A stretch of 64,000 bases of DNA from Corythucha ciliata (taxonomy: Eukaryota; Arthropoda; Insecta; Hemiptera; Tingidae), in the NCBI GenBank assembly GCA_038030265.1, contig CM075941.1, positions 38,130,164-38,194,163 on the forward strand, in the 5' to 3' direction. The position numbers were made by a program, and so were the translations under genes. Positions 44,466 to 55,880 of the stretch are shown here, one piece after another; the first letter of the stretch is position 1; each line of letters opens with the position of its first letter. The notes under the pieces are model-generated. The model was not told where the DNA came from. It saw only the letters and a program-made list of their open reading frames with translations, and made no database searches.

Positions 44466-46700
44466 TGACGCATTTTCTAGCACATACATTTTTCCATTTC
44501 AACTTTCAAACGTATTTAAAATTATGTGAACAAATAGTATTTCAATTGAATAAGAATCAGAAAACGTATTCGATGCTCGCCTCCTAGTGCCACGGAAGAA
44601 TCTTTAATGTCTATTGTTTTGCGACACGAATTACGACGTTTAAAATCCCTCGTGTTAGTGTCTCTCTTCTTTTTTGTTTTTTTAATTATTTGAAAGAATA
44701 CTGTAAATTAATGGGCAACTGATAGACTCGGTAGACAAATAACTCAGGTATACGCTGACAAGTCTCGAGGAAGCCAGAATGTCTGGCGCCATTTGAAGCC
44801 CCCTCACGAGAGTAGGAATACAAATAAATATTTAAAGCTCCGAGATAGTGAAAATATATGTAGGGGTTTTGTTCAGGACGATAAATTTCGGATATCTAAT
44901 AAAAATATTTTTTTAAAAAACCTTCCGGATTAATAAATAATATAATAAATAAATAATAATTAAACAAAAACAACACAAATTTCACTTTCTAATTTCTTAA
45001 AGTGATTAATAATTTTTTACTTAAGCCTACGCACGATATGACCTCGGAAAAGTTTGATGCTCTCAGTAAGCAATTTAGAAACAAGACCAAAAGGGAAGTA
45101 AGCGTGTTTTTAATTCTACGAGAAAGGCTTACACCCGAGTGAGGTAAAGGTAAAATGTTACTAGTCGATTTATAGAGCTCGCAACCTCCATGGTGGAGGG
45201 AATTGGGATTTACTCATTTTCGACCTTTTAAAATAATACAAAAAAATAATGAGGAAAGTTCACAACTAGTTCACCAGTCTTCAGAAATTAAACTGAGATT
45301 TATCTTTTTCTGCCCTGAAAAACTGTTTTGATTAGGCGAAGAGATGATTGGAGAGAGCGAACGATGAAGAAAGGAAAGAAAAAGAAAAAAAACGAAGCTC
45401 GAGAGCACGTGACTAACAAAAGAAGAAAAACTTGGCACTAACCAGATCATTAGGCCTGCGGGCTACCAGCATTATCCACGGTGAGTCGGAGAGGTCACGT
45501 AGAAGTTAATGCTATGAATATGCTACCGGTGCTGGAAATTTAATTACAGCTCGATCTATTGTAATCCTAGGGGGGGGGAGGAGCAACTCAGCGAGGATGA
45601 TTGCCCCCGTAGACTACCGTTCCGGGGGGGCCAGACCATACCTTACGTCCCCACTCACCCCTCACCGCAACCTATCTTCACTTCAAATTACGGTTCATTT
45701 CAGGTTTCACGTAGATATCAATCTCTGGAAAGGGCCTCCGCGCATCAGCCGGGAGCGAATCGAAGAGTTATAAAATGAAAATGGGGTGTTCTAATATTTT
45801 GTGATAGGAAACGTGACTGCTGGCTAACTCCGGTGAAAAATAAACATTTTAGAACGGGAGACCTCATTTATTTTTTTGAGGGTCCTGAACCGATTTTTTG
45901 TATCTGCTCTTTGGATTAAATTTTAATTAAAAATCTAAACCTTTTTTTGCGTTGTAGTTCCTGGTGAAACTGTAATTTCAAGAGCACTAAAAAAATAAAA
46001 TAAAAACACGAGAAAAAAGGAGTTTTTTTGTTCTTGTTTTTCTTTCTTCAAGTTAAACTACAACTGATGGGTAACTAGAGCCAATTAGAGAGGAGCACTC
46101 TTCGAGGTGGCGCCTGAGCGTTGTCGCCGCAGTTAATGAATATTGCCGGCAATTTTAGGGCCCGAGTTCTTACAACTCTCACCAACCACCACCATCGCCC
46201 ATTATCTCGTAATGGCCTGTCAGTGCGTTTACTGAATTGCGGGTCCAGTCGTCTTCGCACGCAAGAATCAAAAGGGTGTCTCCTTCGCTGTTCTATTTAC
46301 TTTTTCACCCAAATTTCGTGTAGAACAGCGATTATCTTTTATCAATTACGTCGTTATAAAAGAAGATGATTTTGTTTTTGTTTGAAATGGTTAGATTTTT
46401 TCTATTTCGATTCACTCTTTTCATTGTTTACGACCACTAGATGTCGGCGTGAATTTGTTATGTATCGGCGGTGTAGTAAAACGATTGAATTTCGGGTTTT
46501 ATTCTCGATCAAAGAATTACGAGTTTACACCTTCTTTCCTTTTGGGAATTTTAAACAATGCACTCTCCCACCGTTTTGGTGGGACAAAACAGTAGCTGAT
46601 TTAAAAGGATCTCAGGTGTCGGATACGTTTTGCATACTCATGAGGCCACGCACAGAAGATATGGTTGGCGATAGTCGCGACAACGAGCACGATAATTCAA
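43566..46700. other. Intergenic, no gene recognised
   Basis: Abrupt return from GC-rich R1 sequence to AT-rich DNA at about 43565 marks the 5' truncation. It contains T28 at 44439-44466 and G runs near 45571-45579 and 45625-45631. Short frames at 43.77-44.04 and 46.1-46.76 kb are not protein-like. Confidence 0.5.
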
Positions 46701-46710
46701 AAACTTATTT

Positions 46711-46737
46711 TCTCTCTCTCTCTCTCTCTCTCTCTCT
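46711..46737. repeat. (TC)n microsatellite
   Basis: An uninterrupted TC dinucleotide run of about 27 nt, followed by TTC. A T run (46799-46814) lies 60 bp downstream. Confidence 0.95.
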
Positions 46738-47159
46738 TCTTTGTTGGAATGAAGATTGACTGCGATTAGCGACAAAGATAAATCTTGTTTTTGTTGTATT
46801 TTTTTTTTTTTTTTGCACAGTTTCACGAGGTCCGGGACCGAGGATGCACCAAATTTTCAACCCCCGTGTGAAATAAGTTATTATTCACACTGCAAAGGCG
46901 CAGAATTCCCTATTTAGTACCTTGATTCTTTTACTCTTTTACTATACGGTATAATTCATAACACGAGCGCAGACAACATGGGCGTAGCTAGCTCAAAATG
47001 AAAGGGTGTGGGCAGCTTTTCCCGCATTCCCTGAGCCCCCGAGCGTAATCTTCTCAACAACAAACGCGTCGGTTAATAATTGAGGGAGTAGGGGTCACGG
47101 GCTTCATACCAAGCTTAGGGTGATCAAGCTGGACCGATCCATAGTACTCGTAATTTCAC

Positions 47160-47480
47160 AGAACCAGTAAACTGCAATTTTGCTGTCATTAAGACACAAA
47201 GCTTGCCTTTTCGCAAGAATTAAGACACGGAACTTGCATTTTCGCAAGAATTTGAGAACCGAAAATTGTATTTCCGCAAGAACAAAGTCCCCAAACCTCC
47301 GTAATCGTCAAGCTGTGGTGGCTGTTGAGGCCGGCTAGTGTCAACAGCTCTGCTGCTACAAAAGCTTCGCTTTAATTACGAAGCTATAAGCTTGCAACTT
47401 ACGAAACTTAAAACTTGAAAACCCGACAAGGCCTGATATTCAGCCAGGAAACTTGTAATTTCGCTCAATTTAGGACCACG
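47160..47480. repeat. Degenerate array (GAACTTGCATTTTCGCAAGAATT type)
   Basis: Units CTTGCCTTTTCGCAAGAATT, CTTGCATTTTCGCAAGAATT and ATTGTATTTCCGCAAGAAC recur at 31-33 bp. It includes the GCTGTGGTGGCTGTTGAGGC module also seen in the 13-kb and 55-kb arrays. The wording belongs to the same flavour as 12720-13640. Confidence 0.65.
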
Positions 47481-47489
47481 GGCGTGCGT

Positions 47490-47800
47490 CATCAGTGGGG
47501 GTGCAGGGGAAGGCAGCTGCATCTCCCTGGAATGGAGTTAGGGAGAGGCTGAGAGCAGCTAAACGTATTAATTTGAAGATGCTGGGTGCTAGGCGTACGT
47601 TTGGGTCTCAATACCGGCATCAGCTTACGGGGCAACTCACTTCTGCCCAAAGAGCTCAGTCGTCACGAGCCGCTGAGTATGACCTCGTGCTTCCCGTGTT
47701 GGCTTCGGTGACGTGGACAGGAAGTCCACATCAGGTCAGGAAGTCGAGAAAGCGCCTCCGCTTCTCGAGACCAGTTCATTAGCTCCATGGTCGCCCCAAT
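47490..47800. other. GC-richer stretch of unknown origin
   Basis: A 300-bp patch with higher GC than its surroundings and an open frame of 95 codons (plus strand, 47495-47782) rich in Arg, Ala and Ser. It may be a remnant of a mobile element. I recognise no motif in any frame. Confidence 0.3.
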
Positions 47801-47939
47801 TTCCAAGCCATATTATGATGAGAAACTCGACCGAATAGCGAAGTGGGCGTACATTTTGCCTTGGAATTGGTAATTCACTTGAGTGTTACCCCGAATGTTG
47901 CGCGTTCCCCACCTGGGCCGTAGTCACCATTCACGGGCC

Positions 47940-48400
47940 CCAGGAAAAATTATTGGCCGAGCCCCTAGAAAATTTGCTTTCCCAGCAAATTTGGAGATTT
48001 CAGCGATCCAACTCCCAGAAATTGGTATTGAGAAGGTCAACCAGGCAGAAATATGTATTTTAAAAGAACTAGACCCACAGAATTAGTTTTTTTGGCGAGC
48101 CAGCCACACGATAATCGTTTTGAATGAGCAAACTCCACGAAAATTCAATTTTGCAAAAACTGGAACCACCAAAATGGCTTTTCGAACTAGCCAAAACAGT
48201 CGAATAGTTTTTTGATAAGCAACACCGCCAAATTTTATTTTTGAAGAAGCCAGGCCCACCAGATTGGCTTTTGTCGAGTGGGCCAGACCCGCATTTTGAG
48301 AGGGGGGGAGGCGAGTGAATCCCATGATATTGGTTTTGAATATGACGACCCTGCGAAATTTTGTTCTTAAAAATAGCCCTGTGAGTGCCGCCTGGGGCAA
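47940..48400. repeat. Degenerate ~31-bp array (CCACGAAATTGG type)
   Basis: Units such as CCCAGAAATTGGTATTGAG, CCACAGAATTAGTTTTTTTGGCGAGCC and ACCACCAAAATGGCTTTTC follow one another. The array ends before GCCGCCTGGGGC and AGATCTCCGGTCCTG near 48438, which look like a hAT-type right tip without an identified left partner. Confidence 0.6.
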
Positions 48401-48952
48401 ATGCTCCACCTAGCCCCTTCTTAGATCTCCGGTCCTGTTGCTGGCTTCAAACTCTTAGGATGCGCGAGTCGGCTTCTTTTTTCTCAGGGGAGAGACGACT
48501 CTCGCGTTCGCGTCCAATGTGAACGGCCCCGTAGAGTTCAATGTGTTTTTGCTGCAAGAGTCGGACGCGTGAGTTGGTGTCTTTTTTCTCCCAATGTGAG
48601 AAGGGCCTAATTCGGCACACCGACCGTGTACCTGCAAAACCTCGTATGTTTAAAAATAAAAATTTTACAGTATAAACAAAAAACTACGTCGAGCCTAATA
48701 TCCAAAGTGATAATAGTCTCGGATGATGGATCCGGGGCTTCCGGGCCCAGAGTAAAATACCCGAATAAACCCCCCTGACTACGGCCCTGTTCCCCACTCC
48801 CCACTGTTGTGCATTTTATGTAAATTCCGCTTTGAATGCAACGATTCGAATGCGTGAATGCAAGAATTTTGACCTGAATGAGGCCTTATGCTTGAATATT
48901 GGCCTGGATGTCACGTATCCACACCCAGAGGAGGATAGAGGATGTGAGCATG

Positions 48953-49315
48953 GCACAAAAAGGCTGAAAAATAGTAAAAAATACCTGGCCATTGTTATTT
49001 AGGTTTGTTGGTCTGCTACTACGCTAGGGGTCCATTTATAGCAGCATTTAAAAAACGCCATTTCGAGTCGTTCCTGGTAAAGAATGACTAAAAAAGGCTA
49101 TAAATAGCACAAACCTGAGCTTTTGTTTTTTGATTCTTTGAAGTGCTACTAGTGGGTCCATTTGTGGCACTGTGGCAGCATTTGAAAAACGCCATTTTGA
49201 GTCATTTCTGGCTGGGCTTTTAATTTTCATAGGATGGCACAAAAAGAAAGGCTCAAAAATAGAACGGAATTCCGGTGGACTTATTTTTTGGATAGGTTAA
49301 AGTGCTACTACAGCT
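48953..49315. repeat. Tandem repeat, about 135-bp unit, 2.5-3 copies
   Basis: GCATTTAAAAAACGCCATTT (49043) and GCATTTGAAAAACGCCATTT (49178) mark the same point in adjacent units. Each unit also contains GGCACAAAAAGGCT-like, TTTTTTGAT / TTTTTTGGAT and GTGCTACTA words. The units are diverged and the outer ones partial. Confidence 0.65.
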
Positions 49316-49403
49316 TTACTGACCATGATAACAACACAATTTTCAATGACAATTTTTTTTAAATGGATAATTTATTATGAAATTAACAATTCTGATTATG
49401 GAC

Positions 49404-49590
49404 GTGAGTGTTTCCCCAAATGTTGCGTTTTGGCCACAAAAAGGGGGACATTTCGCGTACATTCTTCCTTTGGTGTGCCACGGTCGTTTTGAACCAGTTT
49501 TTCTCTCCACCCGTAAATTTTGACCTTTGTGAGACATTTCGCTTAAATTTTACCCTAGGCGTGGCATTTCGCGTGTAAATTTCATTAGTC
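49404..49590 (+). repeat. Dispersed repeat D1, copy 1
   Basis: GTGAGTGTTTCCCCAAATGT, GCGTTTTGGCCACA, TTTCCTTTGGTGTG and ACCCTAGGCGTGGCATTTCG occur here in the same order and orientation as at 62345-62550. The interior repeats CATTTCGCGTAAATTTT-like units of about 35 bp, so it is related to the degenerate arrays. Confidence 0.65.
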
Positions 49591-50099
49591 CCTTGTGGCC
49601 CCTCGCTTGGATCCGCCACTGTCGCGCGCTTTCCTGAATGTAAAATAAATTTTGCGGGGTTTGGTCATCATCATAAGAAAAAATAAATAAAACAATTTTA
49701 CGGGTTTCCCTCGCTCGTCATAATTCAAATTATGATGTGTGAAACTTTCAATTTCGTGAATTTAAGACGGTAAACTCTAAATTTTGATATTACACTCCAA
49801 AATGTTGGAATTTAGCGGCTGCTTGTCAGGCAGTGCCGTCTTTAGGCGGAGGCCCTACGGGCCTGGGTCCGGGGCCCCGTGTCAAAGGGGGTCTCGGACT
49901 CTTCAGATCTTTTTTCTAACATGGAAGAAATATACTCGTCTTCTATCGACCAAAGTTGATCGAACCTAAAATGAAATATTTATTATTTTATGTGTCTAAA
50001 TGTTTTAGGGTTTTTGTTTTTGATGCGAAACCAGTAGCGCAATGATGAAGGGATGAGGTGCAAAAAGAAATGAGGGGAAGGGGTCCTTAGCTACTTCGC

Positions 50100-50520
50100 G
50101 CTCAAAATAGCGAGTAACCCTTATTCTCGGTTAAAATTGAGAAAAAAGCGGTAATTCATCGCTATGTGTGAATACACCGTTTATTCGCTGCTAAAACGGG
50201 GAAAAATTACTTGTTTTTTGACATGAATTTTCAATTTTTTCACATTTAACTTTGAGTTAATTAGCGTTAGCGCTTCCCCCCCCCCCCATTTTACCGGTGA
50301 ATTAGTGATTTTTTTCCAATTTTAGCAGCATAAATTCGCACTTTGCTGCTAAAATTGAGGAAAATTGCTAATTAGATGCTAAAATGAGGAAAAAGCGCTA
50401 AATGCGCTATGCGGCAGCATGGCTAAATGTGATAAAATCGTATATTCGGGGTCAAAATTGAGAAGTGCTAATTTACGGCTAAAAATGAGAAAAATTGCAA
50501 ACTCGTGAGTCATGACTCAC
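50100..50520. repeat. Degenerate 31-bp array inside the hAT-like element (TAAAATTGAG type)
   Basis: Units GCTAAAATTGAGGAAAATTGC, TGCTAAAATGAGGAAAAAGCGC and GGTTAAAATTGAGAAAAAAGCGG recur at about 28-33 bp. The wording equals that of 18540-18960. A C11 run interrupts near 50277-50287. Confidence 0.75.
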
Positions 50521-50829
50521 TCGTGAGTCAGGGAATGAGTCCCCAGAAAGAGAACTCGGTAGCTCATCAATTATAACGCGAGGTAAATCGAAGCGAGAAG
50601 TCGTCAATTCGACCCCAGAAACTGAATTAGCATATTTAAAGGGTCGTGAACTGTAAAAACCTAACATCACTGCTGTAAAACTGTATTTTTTGCATTCTAT
50701 TTTTGAATTTTGGTCGAATAACTGACGTTTTTTTCCCACAGAGAGTGATATTTTTGGAATGCGGTAGTGTATATAGTCCCCCAAGCTGGGCTCTTCCGTC
50801 GTAAAGGCGAAGGGTTTTTCAGCAACAAA

Positions 50830-51070
50830 CATCCGCAAAATTGGTTTGTCAGCAGTAGAACACCCACAATTGGGTTTTGTGTGAGTCAGAACCGCGAAAA
50901 TTGGGTTTTAGCGAGAAAAATCCGCAAAATGGGTTTTTAGAGCGCCAAATCAACGAACATGTTTTTTTAGTGAGTCAAACCAGCAAAAATGGGGTTTCAG
51001 TGCGTAAAACCCTTGAAATTACTATATCAGATACAAAATTTATTTTAGTGCGCGAAATTCGGTATAAGAG
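50830..51070. repeat. Degenerate ~31-bp array inside the hAT-like element (GCGAAAATTGGG type)
   Basis: Units CCGCAAAATTGGTTTGTCAG, CCGCGAAAATTGGGTTTTAGCG and CCGCAAAATGGGTTTTTAGAG recur at 30-32 bp. Same flavour as 53200-54840 and 27840-28260, showing that two flavours occur within one element. Confidence 0.75.
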
Positions 51071-51159
51071 GGGGCCCACCGTAATCCCGGGCACGGGGCC
51101 TCAACTTTAATGAAGACGGCCCTGTCGTCAGGGTGTTGTCGTGAGAGGCTAGCCCGCGT

Positions 51160-51560
51160 TGAAGCTCGCGACTTGCAATTTCGCAGATATTTAGCTACAA
51201 ATGATGTCATTTGGCGGCAATTTGTATCAATTTTATCTTCGAATGAGCGGTTTTCCTCAATTGCAGCTGTGAATTAGCGCTTTTTCTCAATGTCGTCCTC
51301 AAGTAACGAGCGATTTTCACACCTTAGCCATGAATTAGCGTTTTTTCTTAAATTTAGCTGACACGAACGAGTGATTTTGTTCCCTATGTGAGCAGCGAAT
51401 AAGCCTTTTGTTTCAATTTTAGTTGCTAATTAGCGCTTTGTCTTAATTCCATAAGTTGCGAAGCAACTTTGCGAAAAATTGTCATTTTCCCCGTGAAAAA
51501 TCCGTTTATCGGGCAGAATTTCAAGATTATTTGGGTTTTTTGTCGCAAAATGTTCAGTTT
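51160..51560. repeat. Degenerate array just outside the hAT-like element
   Basis: Units of the GAATTAGCGCTTTTTCTCAA type (the complement of the GAGAAAAAGCGCTAATTC wording) run to about 51560. The array lies directly outside the right target duplication, so the element inserted into or beside an array of its own flavour, in the reverse orientation. Confidence 0.65.
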
Positions 51561-53200
51561 GAGAGAAAATCAGTCAGTTTGAAGGAGCGAATCGAATTGA
51601 CTGTTTCCGAGTGAAGCAGGTTTCAAGCAAAGACGAGTTGAAGAAAGCGTTTGCGCAAAGTTGCCCACCCCTCCTGCTGCTGAAAAATTAACAAAACTAG
51701 TAATTGGAAGTAATTAGCTGAGAAAATGGAGAGGTTTTGTAACCAGTCCCGTAAACGCAAAAGTTAATTTTTGTGTCCGCGTTGCTAGGGTAGTAAACAT
51801 TTCTTTGGTTGAAATGTGAATAGCGTTAACGTTAGCGTTAGCGGAGCTGTTTGCAAAATCTCTCTATTTTGGGAACAATATACGTTAAGAGTTGGAATAG
51901 AGAGGGCAGAATAAGTGTACAAAGTTAGTTGAATAGCACTTCACGGAAAAATCATTTTCCCGAGTGAAGTCATCCAAAGCAGAACCCATCGCGTTTAGAA
52001 AATGGACCGACTTGGGTATGAGGGGAATATACTCTCGATATATAATTGCAGGCTCTTAACAATGCCCGCCCTATACACGGGGTTCCGTCTCACTCCTTCT
52101 GCTTCAACGGTATACGCCTTAATTATTTTACAATAGTCCTACCGTGCTCGGTTGCTTTTCAATAGTTTGGCTAGTGTTAATCTGTCATGCATAGGCCTAG
52201 GTTTATCATAAGGTTCCATTTCGATCCACGTGGCAACAATTAGTCACGATGAAAAGAGAAGAAGTCGTTCTCTCTTATAAATAGTTGTCTTAAGAGAAAG
52301 GGGTTTTCGCAAAAATATACTAACGGGAGCTACATTAGGATTAATAGGGCTCACTTTTCATTTCGCGATGGTTAAAGTGGTCCCATAAATAATTATATTT
52401 CCATCTTAATAAATACGGGATAAATGAAAAATTAGGAGACTGAATAACGAAATACCAAATACGGATGATATGAAAATAAACTCCCAGCAATTTTTATTCG
52501 AATTCAAGTGAAATAAAAAAAGGGAGAGAATGTATTTGTTATGAAATTCATTTGTGAGGCAATTGGGGCTTAAACTTAAAAACGATTTCGTAAGAAAAAG
52601 TTGGGAAATAAAAAAGCAAAAATCAGGGTTTTACGATTAAAAAAGCTTTCGTATTATAGATAAAGTTGAGAACAAAGAACAGTAACAAGCAGTGGAGTAA
52701 GAGAACAATTAGATTGATCTCGAAATAAAAATAAAAAAAAAGAGAGAACAACATGCCAAGATTATTCACTTAGCTTCTACTCGCAAGATGCGTCTTTTAT
52801 TATACTCACTCGGAAGGCGTTGTGATAACATGCTTCCAAGTTGAAGTCAATGCAATTCACGAAAGAGTAAAGATTTGAAAGGAAATAGGTCTTTCACCCC
52901 ATAGCACTCATCATTTAACGCTGAAAACGTGAGAAAGATTCGGGTAGAGTATTTATGCGGTTGATTACCCCTTTTTAAAAACCACCGAACGTTTACTTAA
53001 AACATAAAATAGAAGGACTGAAAAGGTAGAATCAGACAGATACGGAAGGAAACATAGCAAACGTAAAAAGAGTAAATAATTTATTTTGCAACCCTGCACA
53101 GGTGATTGAATATGGTGCTACCTAATACCTATGGTGCACTTTCTTCAAACACAGAAGGTCTGTTCCATTGTTTCACTAGTGCTACACTGTGAAATTGTGT
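51561..53200. other. Intergenic, no gene recognised
   Basis: AT-rich sequence with small perfect words such as GCGTTAACGTTAGCGTTAGCGG near 51832. No open frame, splice signal or repeat of note. Confidence 0.5.
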
Positions 53201-54850
53201 TTTGTGAGTTTCACATCCACAACATTTCAATTTCGAAAGGGCTAAACCCACGAGATTGATTTTGTAAACAGACAAATACTCGAAATATAGGTTTAAATGG
53301 GTGAAAACAGCAAATTTTAGCTATCGTTGCACCAAGACAGAAGGGGAAGGTGACTCGGGAATCAGATATATCGCCTTCCTGGTTGGCTTTTCGAGAGAGC
53401 AAACCTGCAAAATTGGGTTATGGAAATCAAAATCACCGAAATTTGGGGTTTAAAACTCTTGAAATGGATTTTTTTTTAATGTGACAATTCTACGAAATTT
53501 GGTTTCAAAGTTGTAAAATGTAATTTTAAGGGGAATTCTGGGTACTCATGCTCCTCCCTTCCAGGTTTCCGGGCTAAATACACTATTTAATTGCTACCAC
53601 TATTGATAAAATGGCAAAAACTGCAGCACTGCAATCGCCCATGTAACATTATATTGACCGAAACTGCCAATTCGCCTCATAACTCATAACATTAGAATAC
53701 GCCAGGAAACTCTGGGAATTTCACAGAGGCACTGTTTTAATTAAGAATCCTTGATGAATAAGATCGACCGTCAAAATTGCCTTTTCGAAGCGGACCCACG
53801 AAATTTTCGTTTTTGGTGTGTCAATCCCACAAAATTGGTTTTGATTGGCCAGCCCTAATGAGCTAGACCCGCGAAATTCCTCTTTAAAATGAGTCATAAA
53901 TACTATGGTAATTATTTATAAATGTAAAGGTGTGAAATCCGTAGAATTGACATTATTAGGAGGCCAACCCTACGAAATGGGGGAAATGGGGCTCTTGGTT
54001 TCATGAAAGAGGCAAATCGACGACGTCAGACATTGCGAGTGCTGCCGTCGCCGCCTAGACAGAGGTCACTAAAAAAGCCGCCCGAAACTTGTGATTTGGC
54101 GAACATAACAACCATAAACATGTGGGGTGACCAGATGTAAAAGTAGTTTCCGAGAAGCTCTGGTAAGAATACGTAGGACAAAAGTAGGACGCTTGTGCCA
54201 GAATGTATGACACAACAATAGGACACCTAAAAAAATCAGTTTAGTGTTAAAATTGTTGTTTACTCGGTTTGAAAGAGCAAAATCCGCAAAATTGCGTTTT
54301 GAAAGAGCAAAAACCCGCAAAACTTGGGATTTCTAAGGACCAACAAAATGACGAAATTTGGGTTTTGCGTAATAAAGGCGAATTCGGAAATTTGGGTTTT
54401 TGAAATAGCTGAGTTAATTTCCCGAGTTAGCTAATTCTCCTGCGAAACTGACTTTAGTAAAAACAAATTCCACGTAATTTTGGCTTTTAAAAGCGTGAAA
54501 ATCTGCGAAATTGTGGGTAGGAAATAACCAAAAACCATTAAATTGGATTTTTAAGGTCCCGAGTTTATAAATAACAAAATTTGTTGTTGTGTCCTAATTA
54601 GTTCAAAATTAACCGAACCTGTGAAACTGATCTTATAAATAGATGAAGCCGAAGAGGATTTTGGGTTTTGAACGAGCCAAGCCCACGAAATTGGACTCTG
54701 AAAGAGCGAAGCTCACGAAAATTTTGGGTTTAAATGATGAACCTCACGAAATAAAGTTTTTTAAAAGCTTGAGAATCCGCAAAATTGAGGTAGGGAATTA
54801 CAAAAATCCGTGGAATTGGTGCCAAACTTGAAACATTTGGTTACGGAAGA
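53200..54850. repeat. Long degenerate ~31-bp array (ACCCGCGAAATTGGG type), several blocks
   Basis: The wording is CCACGAAATTGG + TTTTGAAAGAGC + AAAACCCGC, for instance ATCCGCAAAATTGCGTTTTG and ACCCGCAAAACTTGGGATTT at 54280-54330, with spacing of 30-36 bp. Dense blocks lie at 53210-53560, 53750-54000 and 54240-54840. Plus-strand frames through it give loose peptide repeats (FERAKPTKLDSERAKLTK) with no support as protein. Confidence 0.75.
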
Positions 54851-55119
54851 GCTTCGTGAGAATGTGATAGATAAGAACCATGGCGGATCGTGGACAGGGG
54901 AAGTTTCGGCTTAGTCCCACAGCTTTGTTTAGATATGAACATGAGAGATGTTCGAAGTTGAGCCGAAAAAGTAGGGCAAAAACGAGGACGCTTTGGACCT
55001 CACCCTGGACACATGAAAAATGAGCCTAGACGTCCCCGGACACTCTAAAAAGTAGGACAAGTCAGGGGAAAGTATAGGACGTATGCTCACCCTAGAAACA
55101 TGCAACTCTATACGCAATA

Positions 55120-55880
55120 AGGACCAGAAACTAGCAATTTCGCGAATACTTATACGCGAAATTAGGAATTTAGCAGACTTTTAGCTCGGATTGATGCAAT
55201 TTAGCGGATTTCTCGCTCAGTGTGATGTGATTTCATGGCAATATGAGCCAGACTTTGGGCGCTGTCGGGGCCGCCTGAACTGGGTTCCACGAAACTTTCC
55301 ATTTCACGAAAGTAAAGACCAGAATTATGCTATTTCGCTTATATTAGACCCGAAACTCTGAATTTTTCAGATTTTCATCTCCGAACGCAGCAATTTTGAG
55401 GTGACTTGGCTTCAATTTTGCAATTCAGCGACTTTTGACCATACTGACCTACTTGACCATACTGAATGACTCTAAGCTATGTAATTCAATGAAACATATA
55501 CACATACTATAATGATACGTTCAAACAAATTCGATGGTTTTCTCCTTAAATAGGTGATTAAGTGGCCGTTCATAGTCGCAAGCATGCAGTTTCGTGACTA
55601 TAGTCCCGAATTTTCATTTTACGTAAATTCAGCCCAGACACTTGCAATTTCGAGGAATCTCAAATAATTTTATACCTACTTAGCTCTGAATCTTTGCATT
55701 CTCTCGTGACTATTTCACGCAATGACTAGTGACTAGTAATTTCACCAATTGTTAACCTCCGAGACTTTTTTACTGAGGTTAACACACTTGAGGTTGAGAC
55801 ACTTCAATAATCACTTTCGGACCTGAACAGTTTGATTCCAAGGCAAAATTGCATGACTCCACGAATTAGAAATCAAATTG
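55120..55880. repeat. Degenerate array (ACTTGCAATTTCGCGAA type)
   Basis: The 55120-55460 part parallels the order of modules at 12840-13640, including GACTTTGGGCGCTGTCGGGGCCGCC and ACGCAGCAATTTTGAGGTGACTTGG. The section 55560-55880 uses the same flavour with more decay. This shared order shows a dispersed composite repeat. Confidence 0.65.

Larger units (their letters stand above)
49831..51124. mobile_element. Nonautonomous hAT-like element carrying degenerate arrays
   Basis: Left tip CAGTGCCGTCTT at 49831 and right tip AAGACGGCCCTG ending at 51124 are 12-bp inverted repeats with one mismatch. Both ends also share GGCCCCGTG subterminally. Outside them lie TTGTCAGG (49823-49830) and TCGTCAGG (51125-51132), an 8-bp duplication with one mismatch, as hAT elements make. 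No transposase frame exists. The interior contains two degenerate arrays: TAAAATTGAGAAAAAGCGCT-type at 50100-50520 and GCGAAAATTGGGTTTTAGCG-type at 50830-51060. So the arrays travel in, or expanded in, a transposon. Confidence 0.75.
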
